DNA of 64,000 nucleotides from Ailurus styani (lineage: Eukaryota > Chordata > Mammalia > Carnivora > Ailuridae). The translations under genes were made by a program, and so were the position numbers. Shown here piece by piece: positions 50,280-60,066 of the stretch. The DNA is taken from NCBI GenBank assembly GCA_002007465.1, contig LNAC01001219.1:99661-163660 (forward strand), given 5' to 3'. The notes beneath the pieces were generated by a model. That model was not told where the DNA came from, ran no database searches, and was given only the letters and a program-made list of their open reading frames with translations. Position 1 is the first letter of the stretch. Each line of letters starts with the position of its first letter.

Positions 50280-51105
50280 TGACATATGGCCAGCAGACAC
50301 ATGAAAAGATGCTCAACAGCAATTATCATCAGGGAAATAGAAATAAAAACTATAGTGAGACACAACCTCGCACTTGTCAGAATGGCTATAATTAACACAG
50401 GGAATATCAGATTTTCACAAGGATGTAGGGAAAAGAGAATCCATTACACTACTTGCGGAAATAAAAACTAGTGCAGACAGTTTAGAAACAATATGGAGGT
50501 TCTTCAGAAAGCTAAAAGTAGAACTACTCTATGACCCAGCAATTGCACTAGTAGTTATTTCCCCAAAGGATACAAAAATACTGTTTCAAAGGAGCACATG
50601 TACCCTGATGTTTATAGCATATTATCATCAAGAGCCAGATTATGGAAAGTGCCCAAATGTCCATTGATTGATGAATGGATAAAAAGTTATGGTATACATT
50701 TACAGTGGAATATTGGTCAGCCTTAAAAAGGAATTAAATCTTGTCATTTGCAATGGTGAGGATGTAGCTAGAGAGTATTATGCTAAGCAAAGTCAATCAG
50801 AGAAAGACAAATATGACTTCACACATGTGGAATTTAAGAAATGGAACAGATTAACATGGGGGAATAAAAAAGACAGAGAGAGGCAATCGAGAAACAGACT
50901 GTTAAGTATAGATAACAAACTGTTTGTTACCGAAGGGGAGGTGGGTCTAGGGATGGACTAAATAGGTGATGGGGATTAAGGAATGCACTTGTTGTGATGA
51001 GCACCTGGTGTTGTATGGAAGTGTTGAATCACTAAAGTATACATCTAAAACTAATATTACACTGTATGTTAGCTAACTGGAATTTAAATAAACACTTTAA
51101 AAAAA
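50280..51105 (+). mobile_element. L1 3' end (ORF2 end and 3' UTR), sense
   Basis: CCAGCAGACACATGAAAAGA (ORF2 C-terminal area) through CAGTGGAATATTGGTCAGCC, to CTAATATTACACTGTATGTT and a tail of ATTTAAATAAACACTTTAAA. Old copy; frames broken. Confidence 0.85.
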
Positions 51106-51190
51106 GAACATAGGACAACTAAAAGTATGCATTGTACATAAAAGCTTGAAACATATAAATTGTAAAGATTTTCAAATACTGCTTTCCAAA

Positions 51191-51378
51191 AAAACAAAAA
51201 GATATTTATTTATTTATGTGTCAGAGAGAGAGAGAGAGCACAGGTGGGGAAGCTTCAGGCAGAGGGAGAAGCAGGCTCTCTGCTGAGCAAGGAGCATGAT
51301 GCAGGACTCCATTACAGATCTTGAGATCATGACTGAGCTGAAGGAGGAGCTTAACTGACTGAGCCCCCTAGGCATCCC
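51191..51378 (-). mobile_element. CAN SINE, antisense, with target-site duplication
   Basis: AAAGATATTTATTTATTTAT start and GAGCCCCCTAGGCATCC end. Flanked by TCAAATACTGCTTTCCAAA (51172-51190) and TCAAATGCTGCTTTCTACA (51379-51397). Confidence 0.9.
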
Positions 51379-51774
51379 TCAAATGCTGCTTTCTACAAAA
51401 TGTCAACTTAATAAATGAGCTAAACTTTTGAAATTTCCATGAAAGTTTTCTAAGAAACTTCAATAAAGCATAGAGCCACATTTTAGGGAAAAGAGAAAAT
51501 GAGTGTTTAAAGCACACTCTTCTAACATTTCCTTATACAACCATAGTATTTGTTTTCCTTTATAACTTATTTTAAAAATTATATTTCCTCCAAATACATG
51601 AGTCAGTAATCAATATCAATTTTATTTTCTGTTTGTTTTCAAAAGATTTATGTTCTGAGAAATTCTCTACTTACATGTAAGTTACTAGGAACAGAAAGAT
51701 TTTAGTTAGAGCCTTGTCATTTACTTCTTTGATCTTCTAAAGTAAATGATAAAAATCCCAGAGGACTGATTTTT

Positions 51775-52578
51775 TTTATTCTTTTTTTTTCAGTGTTCCA
51801 AGGTTCATTGTTTATGCACCACACCCAGTGCTCCATCCAATATGTGCCCTCCTTAATACCCACCATCAGGCTCACCCATTCCCCCACCCCCTCCCTTCCA
51901 AAATCCTCACTTTGTTTCTCAGAATCCATAGTCTCTCATGCTTCATCTCCCCCTCCGATTTACCCCAATTCACTTTTCCTTTCCTTCTCCTAATGTCCTT
52001 CATGTTATTCCTTAGTTGCTCCACAACTAAGTGAAACCATATGATAATTGACTTTCTCTACTTGATTTATTTCACTCAGCATAATCTCCTCCAGTCCCAT
52101 CCATGTTGATACAAAAGTTGGGTATTCATACTTTCTGATGGAAGTATAATATTCTATTGTATATATGGACCATATCTTCTTTATCCATTCATCTGTTGAA
52201 GGGCATCTTGGCTCTTTCCACAGTTTGGCAATTGTGGACATTGCTGCTATGAACATTGGGGCATATATGGCCCTTCTTTTCACTATGTCTTCATCTTTGG
52301 GGTAAATACCCAGGAGTGGAATTGCAGGGTCATAGGATAGCTCTATTGTACTTTTTAAAGGAATCGCCACACTGTTTTCCAAAGTGGCTGCACTAACTAT
52401 CATTCCCACCAACAGTGTAAGAGGGTTCCCTTTTCTCCACATCCTCTCCAACACTTGTTTCCTATCCTGTTAATTTTGGCCATTGTAACTAGTGTTAAGG
52501 TGGTATCTCAGTGAGGTTTTGATTTGAATTTCCCTGATGGCTAGTGATGATGAATATTTTTTCATTTGTCTGTTAGCC
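51775..52578 (-). mobile_element. 5'-truncated L1, antisense
   Basis: CAGTGTTCCAAGGTTCATTG (3' UTR) to TTTCATTTGTCTGTTAGCC (ORF2 C-terminal area). The minus frame at 52005-52454 contains [16 protein letters not shown], the usual ORF2 C-terminal block. About 0.8 kb. Confidence 0.88.
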
Positions 52579-53214
52579 AAGAGGACAAATTTTTAAAGCT
52601 AATTTGGAAAGTTCTATCAATTGACAACTAAATTAAATTTTATTAAAAGCAAAGAATTAGTTAACAACAGAATTGCAAATGATTATACCCAGGCCCAGAG
52701 TCATTCACTTTGTCAATGCCTGTGAAATCTAGAAAGATCATTTTAGGACTTATACATATGTGTCTTCACTAAAGGCATCTTATTTAGTCTGACATAGTCA
52801 CAAAATTTTTCAAAATTACTAATCTATTTCAACAAGCTACTAACAAGATAACATTTCTTAGAAAATTATTTTATTAAATATATGTTTTGATCTAAATCTT
52901 GAATTACTTATATCCTTAAAGCTGAGTATAAGACAAATATATTGGATGAAATTCTAGTTATCTCCACATCTTCACCATTCTTCTTTTATTTGATTGTTAA
53001 AATCCATACCCTGTTCTCACTTTTCTAAGATAAAAATGCACTTTCTTGCTATTTTTTCACTTTCTATTTCTCAGATTTTGTTTATTTTTTCTGATTGCAT
53101 TTATCTTACCAATATTCTGTGTACTGAAAATTTTTGACTCATTTTCATTTTCTGTGTTGGTTTTTCTTGACATTTATTAACATTTACATGAGTTTTTTCC
53201 TTTTTCCTTTTCAG

Positions 53215-53232
53215 GACTTCAACAGGAAATTG
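53215..53232 (+). CDS. Butyrophilin-like gene, 18-nt micro-exon 3
   Basis: The acceptor is TTTTTCCTTTTCAG and the donor is TTG|GTAACT. Only 18 nt, phase 1 to phase 1, encoding G-L-Q-Q-E-I with the split codon GGA. Its paralogue at 47760 has 21 nt, so this copy has lost one codon, or uses a donor 3 nt upstream of the ancestral one. Six residues rather than seven would shift the heptad register of a coiled coil. The 53233-54083 intron matches the intron after 47780. Confidence 0.6.
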
Positions 53233-54083
53233 GTAACTTTTTTCTGGCATTCTTTTTACTGAGGTATTTTCTAGGAATATTTTTTGTTTGCTCCTTTTCA
53301 TTTCTTTGATTTATTCTTAGGTTTCTATCTTCCAGATGATTGCCATAATTTCATTATGGTGAGGTGAGGGGATTAAGCTAAGAAGAAGTGGTCTTCTCAG
53401 TGGCCTTTAAATTGAGTTCTCCAACATGTCTTCTGAGACAAAGTGCCCATTGTTTTGTACACAATATTATCTCAGTTCTTAATGGATGGGCTCCAAAGCT
53501 GCCTAGTGAGAGAAGTTCCTCTTTTTGGTGGCCTTTTACACACTTTTCATATTACTTGTGTCAAGTATAAACTTGACAGTCATCCTTCTCTTGAGTATGT
53601 TTCCAGTGATTCAAGGTATATAAGTATTTTTGCCTGCTTTACCTGCTTACTGTCTCTTTCCAACCACAGTTATTACTCCTCTTTCAATTTTACTTGAATC
53701 CATTTACTTATCAATTCAATGAGTTGCTCTTCCTTTATGGTCTTTTAAACATTCTTTTTTTTTCCCACTCAAACTTCATTGATATATCTCTAAATTATAA
53801 GGCTATCTTCTAAGATATTCCTACACTATTTTTAGTATCACATAAGAAGAAATATTTAAATCTTCATGTCCTACAGTGTATTGTATAGAGATTGTACTCT
53901 GCAAATTGAAGTAAAGTTTCTACATGGAATGGACTTTAGAGATTCCTTTTATTACTTTTGAAATGGGCTTTATTTGACCAGTAAGCAGACACAAATGTTA
54001 GCAAGTGTATGTTTTTTATTATATCTTCCTTATGATGTTATAAAAATCTGTCTCAGTCATTAGTGTTACGTATTTTCTCTCAG

Positions 54084-54110
54084 CTAGGAGGAAGGCTCAA
54101 TACAAGTCTG
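54084..54110 (+). CDS. Butyrophilin-like gene, 27-nt micro-exon 4
   Basis: The acceptor is TTTTCTCTCAG and the donor is CTG|GTGAGTAA, close to consensus. The exon is 27 nt, phase 1, encoding A-R-R-K-A-Q-Y-K-S. The pattern x-W/R-R-K recurs in the exons at 54568 and 55152 and resembles the L-R-W-R-R element just before the B30.2 domain in BTN2 and BTN3 proteins (family knowledge). A decayed copy with an in-frame stop sits at 49459. Confidence 0.7.
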
Positions 54111-54420
54111 GTGAGTAATGTTTATCTCTCAGAAAGTCCCATTCTACCATCTTTTGGGTCCTGCCCTAAAGTTGTAAGACAGTATGTAGAAATACCAAAA
54201 AAAAGGGGGGGGGTATGGTTGGTAAAGAAGCATTTGTAGCATTAGCTTTCTAAATTTAAAGAGTTTTAATAAAATCTCTCAGAGGTGAATCACCTCAAGT
54301 GATTCAGCATTTTTTCTCTGATCCTCCAACCTTGTCTTGATTTTCCTGAACCTCTCCTACTTTGTCTTGCTTTTATATTTGTATTTACCCTACTCATGAT
54401 CTTTTTTATTTGAAAAAAAG

Positions 54421-54531
54421 AGAGTATGAAAATAGTAGAGAATTGAAAGACAAAATCCTGGAATTTCAGAAGAAATGGGACAAAGACAGGGAGAAATGGA
54501 AAAGACAATGAGAGAAAACAGGTAAAAGTTT
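54421..54531 (+). other. Possible relic exon or cryptic coiled-coil frame
   Basis: One frame gives E-Y-E-N-S-R-E-L-K-D-K-I-L-E-F-Q-K-K-W, then a K/D/R-rich stretch, before a TGA at 54509. A usable donor (ACAG|GTAAAAG) follows at 54531. The upstream AG sits in an A-rich, not pyrimidine-rich, context, and the frame does not fit the phase-1 rule of the gene. It could be a decayed exon or chance. Confidence 0.2.
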
Positions 54532-54567
54532 TCTTTTTCTGTTTTTTTTCTTTCTTTTTTTTTCCAG

Positions 54568-54594
54568 CCTGGAGGAAGGCACTATTATATGCTG
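54568..54594 (+). CDS. Butyrophilin-like gene, 27-nt micro-exon 5
   Basis: Preceded by a strong polypyrimidine tract ending TTTTTTTTTCCAG and followed by CTG|GTGAGTGC. The exon is 27 nt, phase 1, encoding A-W-R-K-A-L-L-Y-A. It shares W-R-K at the same position as the exons at 54084 (R-R-K) and 55152 (W-R-K), so the three form a small tandem family inside 1.1 kb. Confidence 0.75.
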
Positions 54595-55151
54595 GTGAGT
54601 GCTATGAACTCTGATGAAGAAAATCCTATCATAAAATATATTTTAAATCAATATCTACTGTGTAAAAAACAATGTGCTAAAAATCAAAGCAACTCCAAAG
54701 CATACATTCCATGAGTTCAGCAGGTTACTCAATATTTTAATAGATAAAAATGTGTTAGAAATATTAAATTTTAGCAGTTTCACTACTTTTGAGCATAGGT
54801 TAAGCATAGGTAAAGTGATTATTGTCTGCTAAAAATCAGAGAAAACTAAAGCAAAAAATAAGTTATTTGATCAGATTCACCATATTCCCTATTTACTCTC
54901 AACATCCTAAATACTTAAATGATATTTATCATGAGGGAACATTATATAAAGAGAGCATAGGGATGTGTCAGATCTTCAAGTCAAACACAGTTTAGCAAAG
55001 GGTAAATAAATATTTAAGGATATGAAAAAGTATTTCCTTTGGTTGCTATTATTCCTGAATTAATCCTAGAGAATTTATACTCATAGTATTCTGGTGAGAA
55101 AGACAGCTATGTTTCAGAGGGTGGGTTCTCAAGTACACTTGTTTCTTGTAG

Positions 55152-55178
55152 ATTGGAGGAAAGAAGAGTTCCAGGCTG
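55152..55178 (+). CDS. Butyrophilin-like gene, 27-nt micro-exon 6
   Basis: The acceptor is GTTTCTTGTAG and the donor is CTG|GTAAGTC (near-perfect consensus). The exon is 27 nt, phase 1, encoding D-W-R-K-E-E-F-Q-A. It is the last micro-exon, 178 nt before the B30.2 exon; the same arrangement of a W-R-containing nonapeptide exon directly before PRY-SPRY is known from butyrophilins. Confidence 0.8.
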
Positions 55179-55356
55179 GTAAGTCTATGGTGATGCAGGA
55201 GGGACCCTGCTCCTTATGGGTACTCTCAGGAAAAGATGAGTGGAGGTGAGTTAGATTTACCCAGGGCAAGAGAAACTCTCACAGAATTGGGGACCCTCTG
55301 GCCCAGACCCACTTACTTGATCCTTCCCAGAAAAATAATGCTCCACTTGTCCACAG

Positions 55357-55922
55357 TAAATGTGACCCTGGATGAAGCCACTGCCCATCCTTCCCTCCTC
55401 CTGTCTGAAAACAGGAGACAAGTGACCTGGCAAGAAAGTCATCAAGATCTACCCAGCTCCACCCAGAGATTTGACTCCCTCCCCTGTGTTTTGGGTCAGC
55501 CGTGTATCAGCTCTGGGAGATCCTTCTGGGAGGTTAAGGTTGAGGATGCACCTTCTTGGGACTTGGGAATTTGTCAGAATAATGTAACAAGGAAGGGGAG
55601 GGTCACAGTGTCCCCACAGAATGGTTTTTGGGCCATCAGGTTCTGTAAAGGGGACTACTGGGCCCTCACCTCCCCAGAAACCTGTCTTACTGTAGGAGAA
55701 AAACCCCGTAGTGTGGGAATATTTCTAGATTATGAAGATGGTGATGTATCTTTCTATAATATGACAGATGGAACCCACATTTTCTCCTTTCCTGAGAACA
55801 CATTTAGTGGTGCCCTAAGACCACTTTTCAGGCTTTGGTCCTCTGATCCAGGCCAATTAACCATCTGTTCAAGTGGAGGAGAACAGTATAATGTAATTAA
55901 TATGCCTGAATGGGAGAAATGA
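55357..55922 (+). CDS. Butyrophilin-like gene, terminal PRY-SPRY (B30.2) exon
   Basis: The acceptor CTTGTCCACAG is followed by VNVTLDEATAHPSLLLSE, the canonical PRY start (usual form LDPDTAHP). The SPRY part follows in order: RFDSLPCVLG, SGRSFWEVKV with W-D-L-G-I-C, SPQNGFWAIR, YWALTSPET, VGIFLDYEDGDVSFYN, TDGTHIFSFPENTFSGAL and RPLFRLWSS, ending L-T-I-C plus a short tail and TGA. The length of about 188 residues is full for a B30.2 domain, with no frameshift. The three signature motifs read LDE, WEVK and LDYE (usual LDP, WEVE, LDYE). The usual H of S-G-R-H-Y-W-E is S here. In the family this cytoplasmic domain is a binding module: phosphoantigens in BTN3A1, xanthine oxidoreductase in BTN1A1. 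The ligand here is unknown. An open frame begins upstream at 55236, but the splice acceptor and family homology place the exon start at 55357. Confidence 0.92.
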
Positions 55923-56430
55923 TTATTTTGGGCCCCAATGATTATTATAATTCTCCTCTGAGGAGATGCAAATGGATTTTTTTCCTTCTTCTTACAAGTC
56001 ATTCTTAAGATGATGCTCTGAGACACAAACTGGTGATTGTTCCTCATATCAATTCTCCCATCCTCCTAAATTATAATGTTTTCATACTATTACCCTGCCC
56101 AATGACAACCTCATATAAACATTAGATTTCTTAGCTTCCCCTGCTGCATGTGACTAATTGATGGTCAGTGTGTTATAAACTGAATTATTCTGTATGATTC
56201 CTGGAATGTGTCCTAAAAGAGAAATTGTATCCTTCATTTTTTTCTTTACCTTTTCTGCTGGCCAAATATGTCACAGTGAATGGAACTGAAAGAACACCTC
56301 TGACTATGTAATATGACATGCATGGCAGAGAAATCAGAGTAGATTTGGGGTTTTTTGGCAACTTTATGGAACAACTTTGTTATGTAACTTTAGAATTCTT
56401 TTCTGTGAGAAATAAACTTTCATCTTTAAG
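55923..56430 (+). other. 3' UTR of the butyrophilin-like gene
   Basis: Non-coding sequence directly after the TGA, free of SINE or L1 insertions, ending a short distance past the poly(A) signal at 56411. Length of about 0.5 kb is inferred from that signal; no other AATAAA is seen between the stop and 56411. Confidence 0.6.
56411..56416 (+). terminator. Poly(A) signal AATAAA
   Basis: A perfect AATAAA lies 490 nt after the stop codon, followed within about 30-45 nt by T-rich sequence (ATTTTTTTATT) suitable as a downstream element. It is the first canonical signal after the coding region and the likely 3' end of the transcript. Confidence 0.6.
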
Positions 56431-56946
56431 CCATTTTTTTATTGGATATTTGTCATTTGTGATTGAATCTATCCGTGACCCATGCACTCTCCCTTTAAAC
56501 GTGGCAGCAGATAACATCCACAACTGATTATTTAGATGGAACAGGAAGTATAAAGTCCAGTAGTTGATTACTTAGATACTCATACTCCTCCAGTGTCTCA
56601 GTCTCACTTAGGTCCCTCAATTTTTCTGAAGCATCAGTTCTTTCTGACTTCACTTCTTAACCTTCCCTAATTTAGTCTCATGGTTAATAATTTCTAGCAT
56701 TTTCTTCCTGATAAATGAAAATCCCTAGCATCACTGTCTTTCTGTTATGTTGTCTTGACAAAACTCAAAATATGAACGAATCTAATTATCCATTTCTCAT
56801 ATTGGCAGCTTAATATGCTATAAAATTCCAGACATCACCTATGAGAACATGAACACCAGCATTATCCAATAATCCTTCCATGTGTCTCCAGCCATTTGCA
56901 TTTCCTTACTTTTGCAGTCAGTTTCATTAATAATTCCACCTTCTTT
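56431..56946. other. Downstream flank of the butyrophilin-like gene
   Basis: No gene or clear repeat recognised. Confidence 0.5.
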
Positions 56947-57072
56947 GGTGCACCTGTGTGGTTCAATTAAGCATCTGACTCTTGATCTCAGTTCAGGTGT
57001 TGACCTCAGGGTCGTGAGTTCAAACCCTATGTGCGACTGCCTGCAGGGCATGGAGCCAACATTAAAAAAAAA
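56947..57072 (+). mobile_element. Older, short CAN SINE, sense
   Basis: GGTGCACCTGTGTGGTTCAA head, GTGAGTTCAAACCC B-box, ends CATGGAGCCAACATTAAAAA with no CT-rich part. Flanks ATTCCACCTTCTTT (56933-56946) and ATTCACCTTCTTT (57073-57085). Confidence 0.88.
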
Positions 57073-57092
57073 ATTCACCTTCTTTAAATTTC

Positions 57093-57140
57093 CAAGTCTA
57101 CTGTCCCCTTAATCCCAAGTCTACTGTCCCCTTTAATCCC
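57093..57140. repeat. Two-copy 23-24 bp tandem repeat
   Basis: CAAGTCTACTGTCCCC followed by TTAATCC, repeated once with an extra T. Confidence 0.85.
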
Positions 57141-59854
57141 AGTGTATGACTGTATTCTTACTTTTTTTAATTTTTTTAAAATTTACATTCAGTTAATTAA
57201 AATATAATGTATTATTTGTTTCAGGGATACAGGCCTGTGATTCATCAGTCTTATATAATACTTGGTGCTCATTACAACACATACCCTCCCCAATTTCCAT
57301 CACCCAGTTACTCCACCCCTCTATCCTCCTCCCCTCCAGTTACCCTCTGTTTGTTTCCTATGATTAAGAGACTCTTAAATTTTGTTCCCCTCTCTGGTTT
57401 CATCTTGTTACATTTTTTCCTCTCTTCCTCTGTAATCCTCTGCCTTGTTTCTTAAACTCCACATATCAGCAAATGAAAATGATAATTGCCTTTCTCTGAT
57501 TGACTTATTTCACTTAGCATAATACCCTCTAGTTTCATCCACATTGCAGAAAATGGCAAGATTCCAGGTTTTTTGATGGCTGCATAGTATTCCATTGTAT
57601 ATATATTCCACATCTTCTTTATCCATTCATCTGTTGATGGACATCTAGGCTTCTTCCATAGTTTGGCTATTATGGACATTGCTGATATAAACATTGGGGT
57701 GCACAGGCCCCTTAGGATCACTACATTTGTATCCTTAGGGTAAATACCCAGTAGTGCAATGGCTGGGTCATGGGGTAACTCTATTTTCAACTTTTTGAAG
57801 AACCCTTGTACTGTTTTCCAAAGTGGTTGCACCAGGTTACATTCCCAACAGTGTAGGAAGGTTCCCCTTTCTCCACATCCTCACCATCATCTGTTGTTTC
57901 CTGACTGGTTAATTTTAGCCATTCTGACTGGTGTGAGGTGATATCTCATTGTGCTTTTGATTTGTATTTCCCTGATGCTGAGTGAGGTTGAGCACTTTTT
58001 CATGTGTCTGTTGGCCATTTGGATGTTTTCCTTGTAGAAATGTCTGTTTATGTCTTCTGCCCATTTCTTGATTGGACTATTTGTTCTTTGGGTGTTGAGT
58101 TTGATAAGTTCTTTATAGATTTTGGATACTAGTCCTTTATGTGATATGTCATTTGCAAATATCTTCTCCCATTCTGTCAGTTGTCTTTTGGTTTTGTTTA
58201 CTGTTTCCTTTGCTATGAAAAAGTTTTGATGAAGTCCCAATAGTTCATTTTTGCCCTTATTTTGTTGCCTTCAGACACCTGTCTAGTAATAAGTTGCTGT
58301 GGATGAGATTGAAGAGGGTCCTGCCTGTGTTCTCCTCAAGGATTTTGATGGATTCCTGTCTCACATTAGGTCTTTCGTCTATCTTGAGTCTATATTTGTG
58401 TATGGTGTAAGGAAATGGTCTAGTTTCATTCTTCTGCGTGTGACTGTCCAATTTTCCCAACACCATTTGTTGAAGAGACTATCTTTTTTCCAACGGATAT
58501 TCTTTCCTGCTTTGTCGAAGATTAGTTGACCATAGAGTTCAGGTCCATTTCTGGGTTCTCTGTTCTGTTCCATTGATCTGTTTGTGTCTTTGGAGTACCA
58601 TACTGCCTTGATGATGACAGCTTTGTAATAGAACCTGAAGTACGGAATTGTGATGACAACTGCATCGGTTTTCTTTTTTTAACATTCCTTTGGCTATTTG
58701 GGGTCTTTTCTGGTTCCATACAAATTCTAGGATTATTTGTTTCAGTTTCATGAAAAAAGTTGATGGTATTTTGAGAGGGATTGAAATGAATGTACAAATT
58801 GCTCTAGACAGAATAGACATTTGAACAGTGTTTGTTTTTCCAAACCTATGAGTGTAGAATATTTTTCCATGTCTTTGTGTCTGCCTCAATTCCTTTCATG
58901 AGTATTCTATAGTTTTATGAGTACAGATCCTTGCCTCTTCGCTTAGATTTATCCCTAAGTATCTTATGTTTTGGGGTGCAATTGTAAAATGGATTGACTC
59001 CTTAATTTCTCTTTCTTCTTTCTCATTGTTGGTGTATATAAATGCAACTGAAATCTGTGCACTGATTTTTATATCCTACCACTTTACTGAATTTCTGTAT
59101 GAGTTCTGACAATTTTGAGGTGAAGTCTTCTGGATTTTCCACATAGAGTATCATTTCATCTGTAAAGAGTGAAACTTTGACTTCTTCTTTGCAAGTTTGG
59201 ATGCCTTTTATTTATTTCTGATGTCTGATTACTGGGGCTGAGACTTCTAGTCCTGTGTTGAACAGCAGTGATGATAGAGGACATTCCTTCTGTGATCCTG
59301 ACCTTAGAAGAAAAGCTCTCAGTTTTTTCTTATTGAGAATGATATTTGCTGTGGGTTTTTCATAGATGGCTTTTATGATATTTAGGTATGTGTCCTCTAT
59401 CCTTACACTGTGAAGAGTTTTAATCAAGGAAGAATGCTATACTTTGTTGAATGCTTTTTCTGCATCTATGGAGAGGATCATATGGTTCTTATCCTTTTAT
59501 TTATGTAGTGTATCACATTGATTTATTTGCAGATGTTGAACCACACTTGCAGCCCAGGAACAAATCGCACTGGGTCATGGTGAATAATCCTTTTTATGTA
59601 CTGTTAGATCATATTGGCTAGTATTTTGGTGAGAATTTTTGCATCCATGTTCATCAGGGATATTAGTCTGTAATTCTACTTTTTGGTGGGATCTTTCTCT
59701 GGTTTTGGAATTGGGGTAATCTTGGCCTCATAGAAGGAGTTTGGAAGTTTTCCTTCATTTTGATTTTTTAAAACAGCTTCAGAAGAATACATTAATTCTT
59801 CTTTAAATGCCTTGTAGAATTTCCCTGGGAAACCATCCAGCTCTGGGCTCTTTT

Positions 59855-60066
59855 TTCAAATTTTTTTTCAAGATTTTTTTCAAATATTTTATTTATTTAT
59901 TTGACACAGAGAGATTACAAATAGGCAGAGAAGCAGGCAGAGAGAGAGAGGAAGAGGCAGGCTCCCTGCCAAGGGAGCCCCAGATGTGGGGCTCGATCCC
60001 AGGCCCCTGAGATCATGACCCGAGCTGAAGGCAGAGGCTTTAACCCACTGAGCCACCCAGGCGCCC
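59855..60066 (-). mobile_element. CAN SINE nested in L1, antisense
   Basis: CAAATATTTTATTTATTTAT start, GATTACAAATAGGCAGAGAA, GAGCCACCCAGGCGCCCC end. It splits the L1 ORF2 between CTGGGCTC and TTGGGAGATTTTTGAT. Confidence 0.92.

Larger units (their letters stand above)
51550..54200 (+). repeat. Intragenic duplication unit, copy 2
   Basis: Partner of 46950-49750. It carries the 18-nt exon at 53215 and the intact 27-nt exon at 54084 in the same order and similar spacing once the L1 at 51775-52578 is removed. The divergence suggests an old duplication within the gene. Confidence 0.6.
6898..56430 (+). other. Butyrophilin-family (BTN/BTNL) gene, 3' half: transmembrane exon to poly(A) site
   Basis: Gene-level entry for eight exons on the + strand: 6898-7008, 9091-9111, 47760-47780, 53215-53232, 54084-54110, 54568-54594, 55152-55178 and 55357-55922. 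All internal junctions are phase 1, each exon ending in the first base of a codon, and the joined frame is open for about 272 residues. The product would be a single-pass membrane protein with a cytoplasmic juxtamembrane tail built of short heptad-like units, then a PRY-SPRY (B30.2) domain. Known family members (BTN1, 2 and 3, BTNL, ERMAP) are immunoglobulin-superfamily proteins involved in T-cell regulation, gamma-delta T-cell sensing or milk-fat secretion. Signal and Ig exons are expected upstream and are not in the window. I cannot tell which paralogue this is; the B30.2 is nearer BTN1/BTN3/ERMAP-like sequences than BTNL3/8. Span is unusually large (over 49 kb) because of one L1-filled intron. 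Confidence 0.85.

Noticed and set aside
55236..55356. Open frame upstream of the B30.2 exon suggesting a start at 55236
   Set aside because: The acceptor at 55356 and the family's PRY start indicate an exon boundary; the upstream residues do not resemble butyrophilins.
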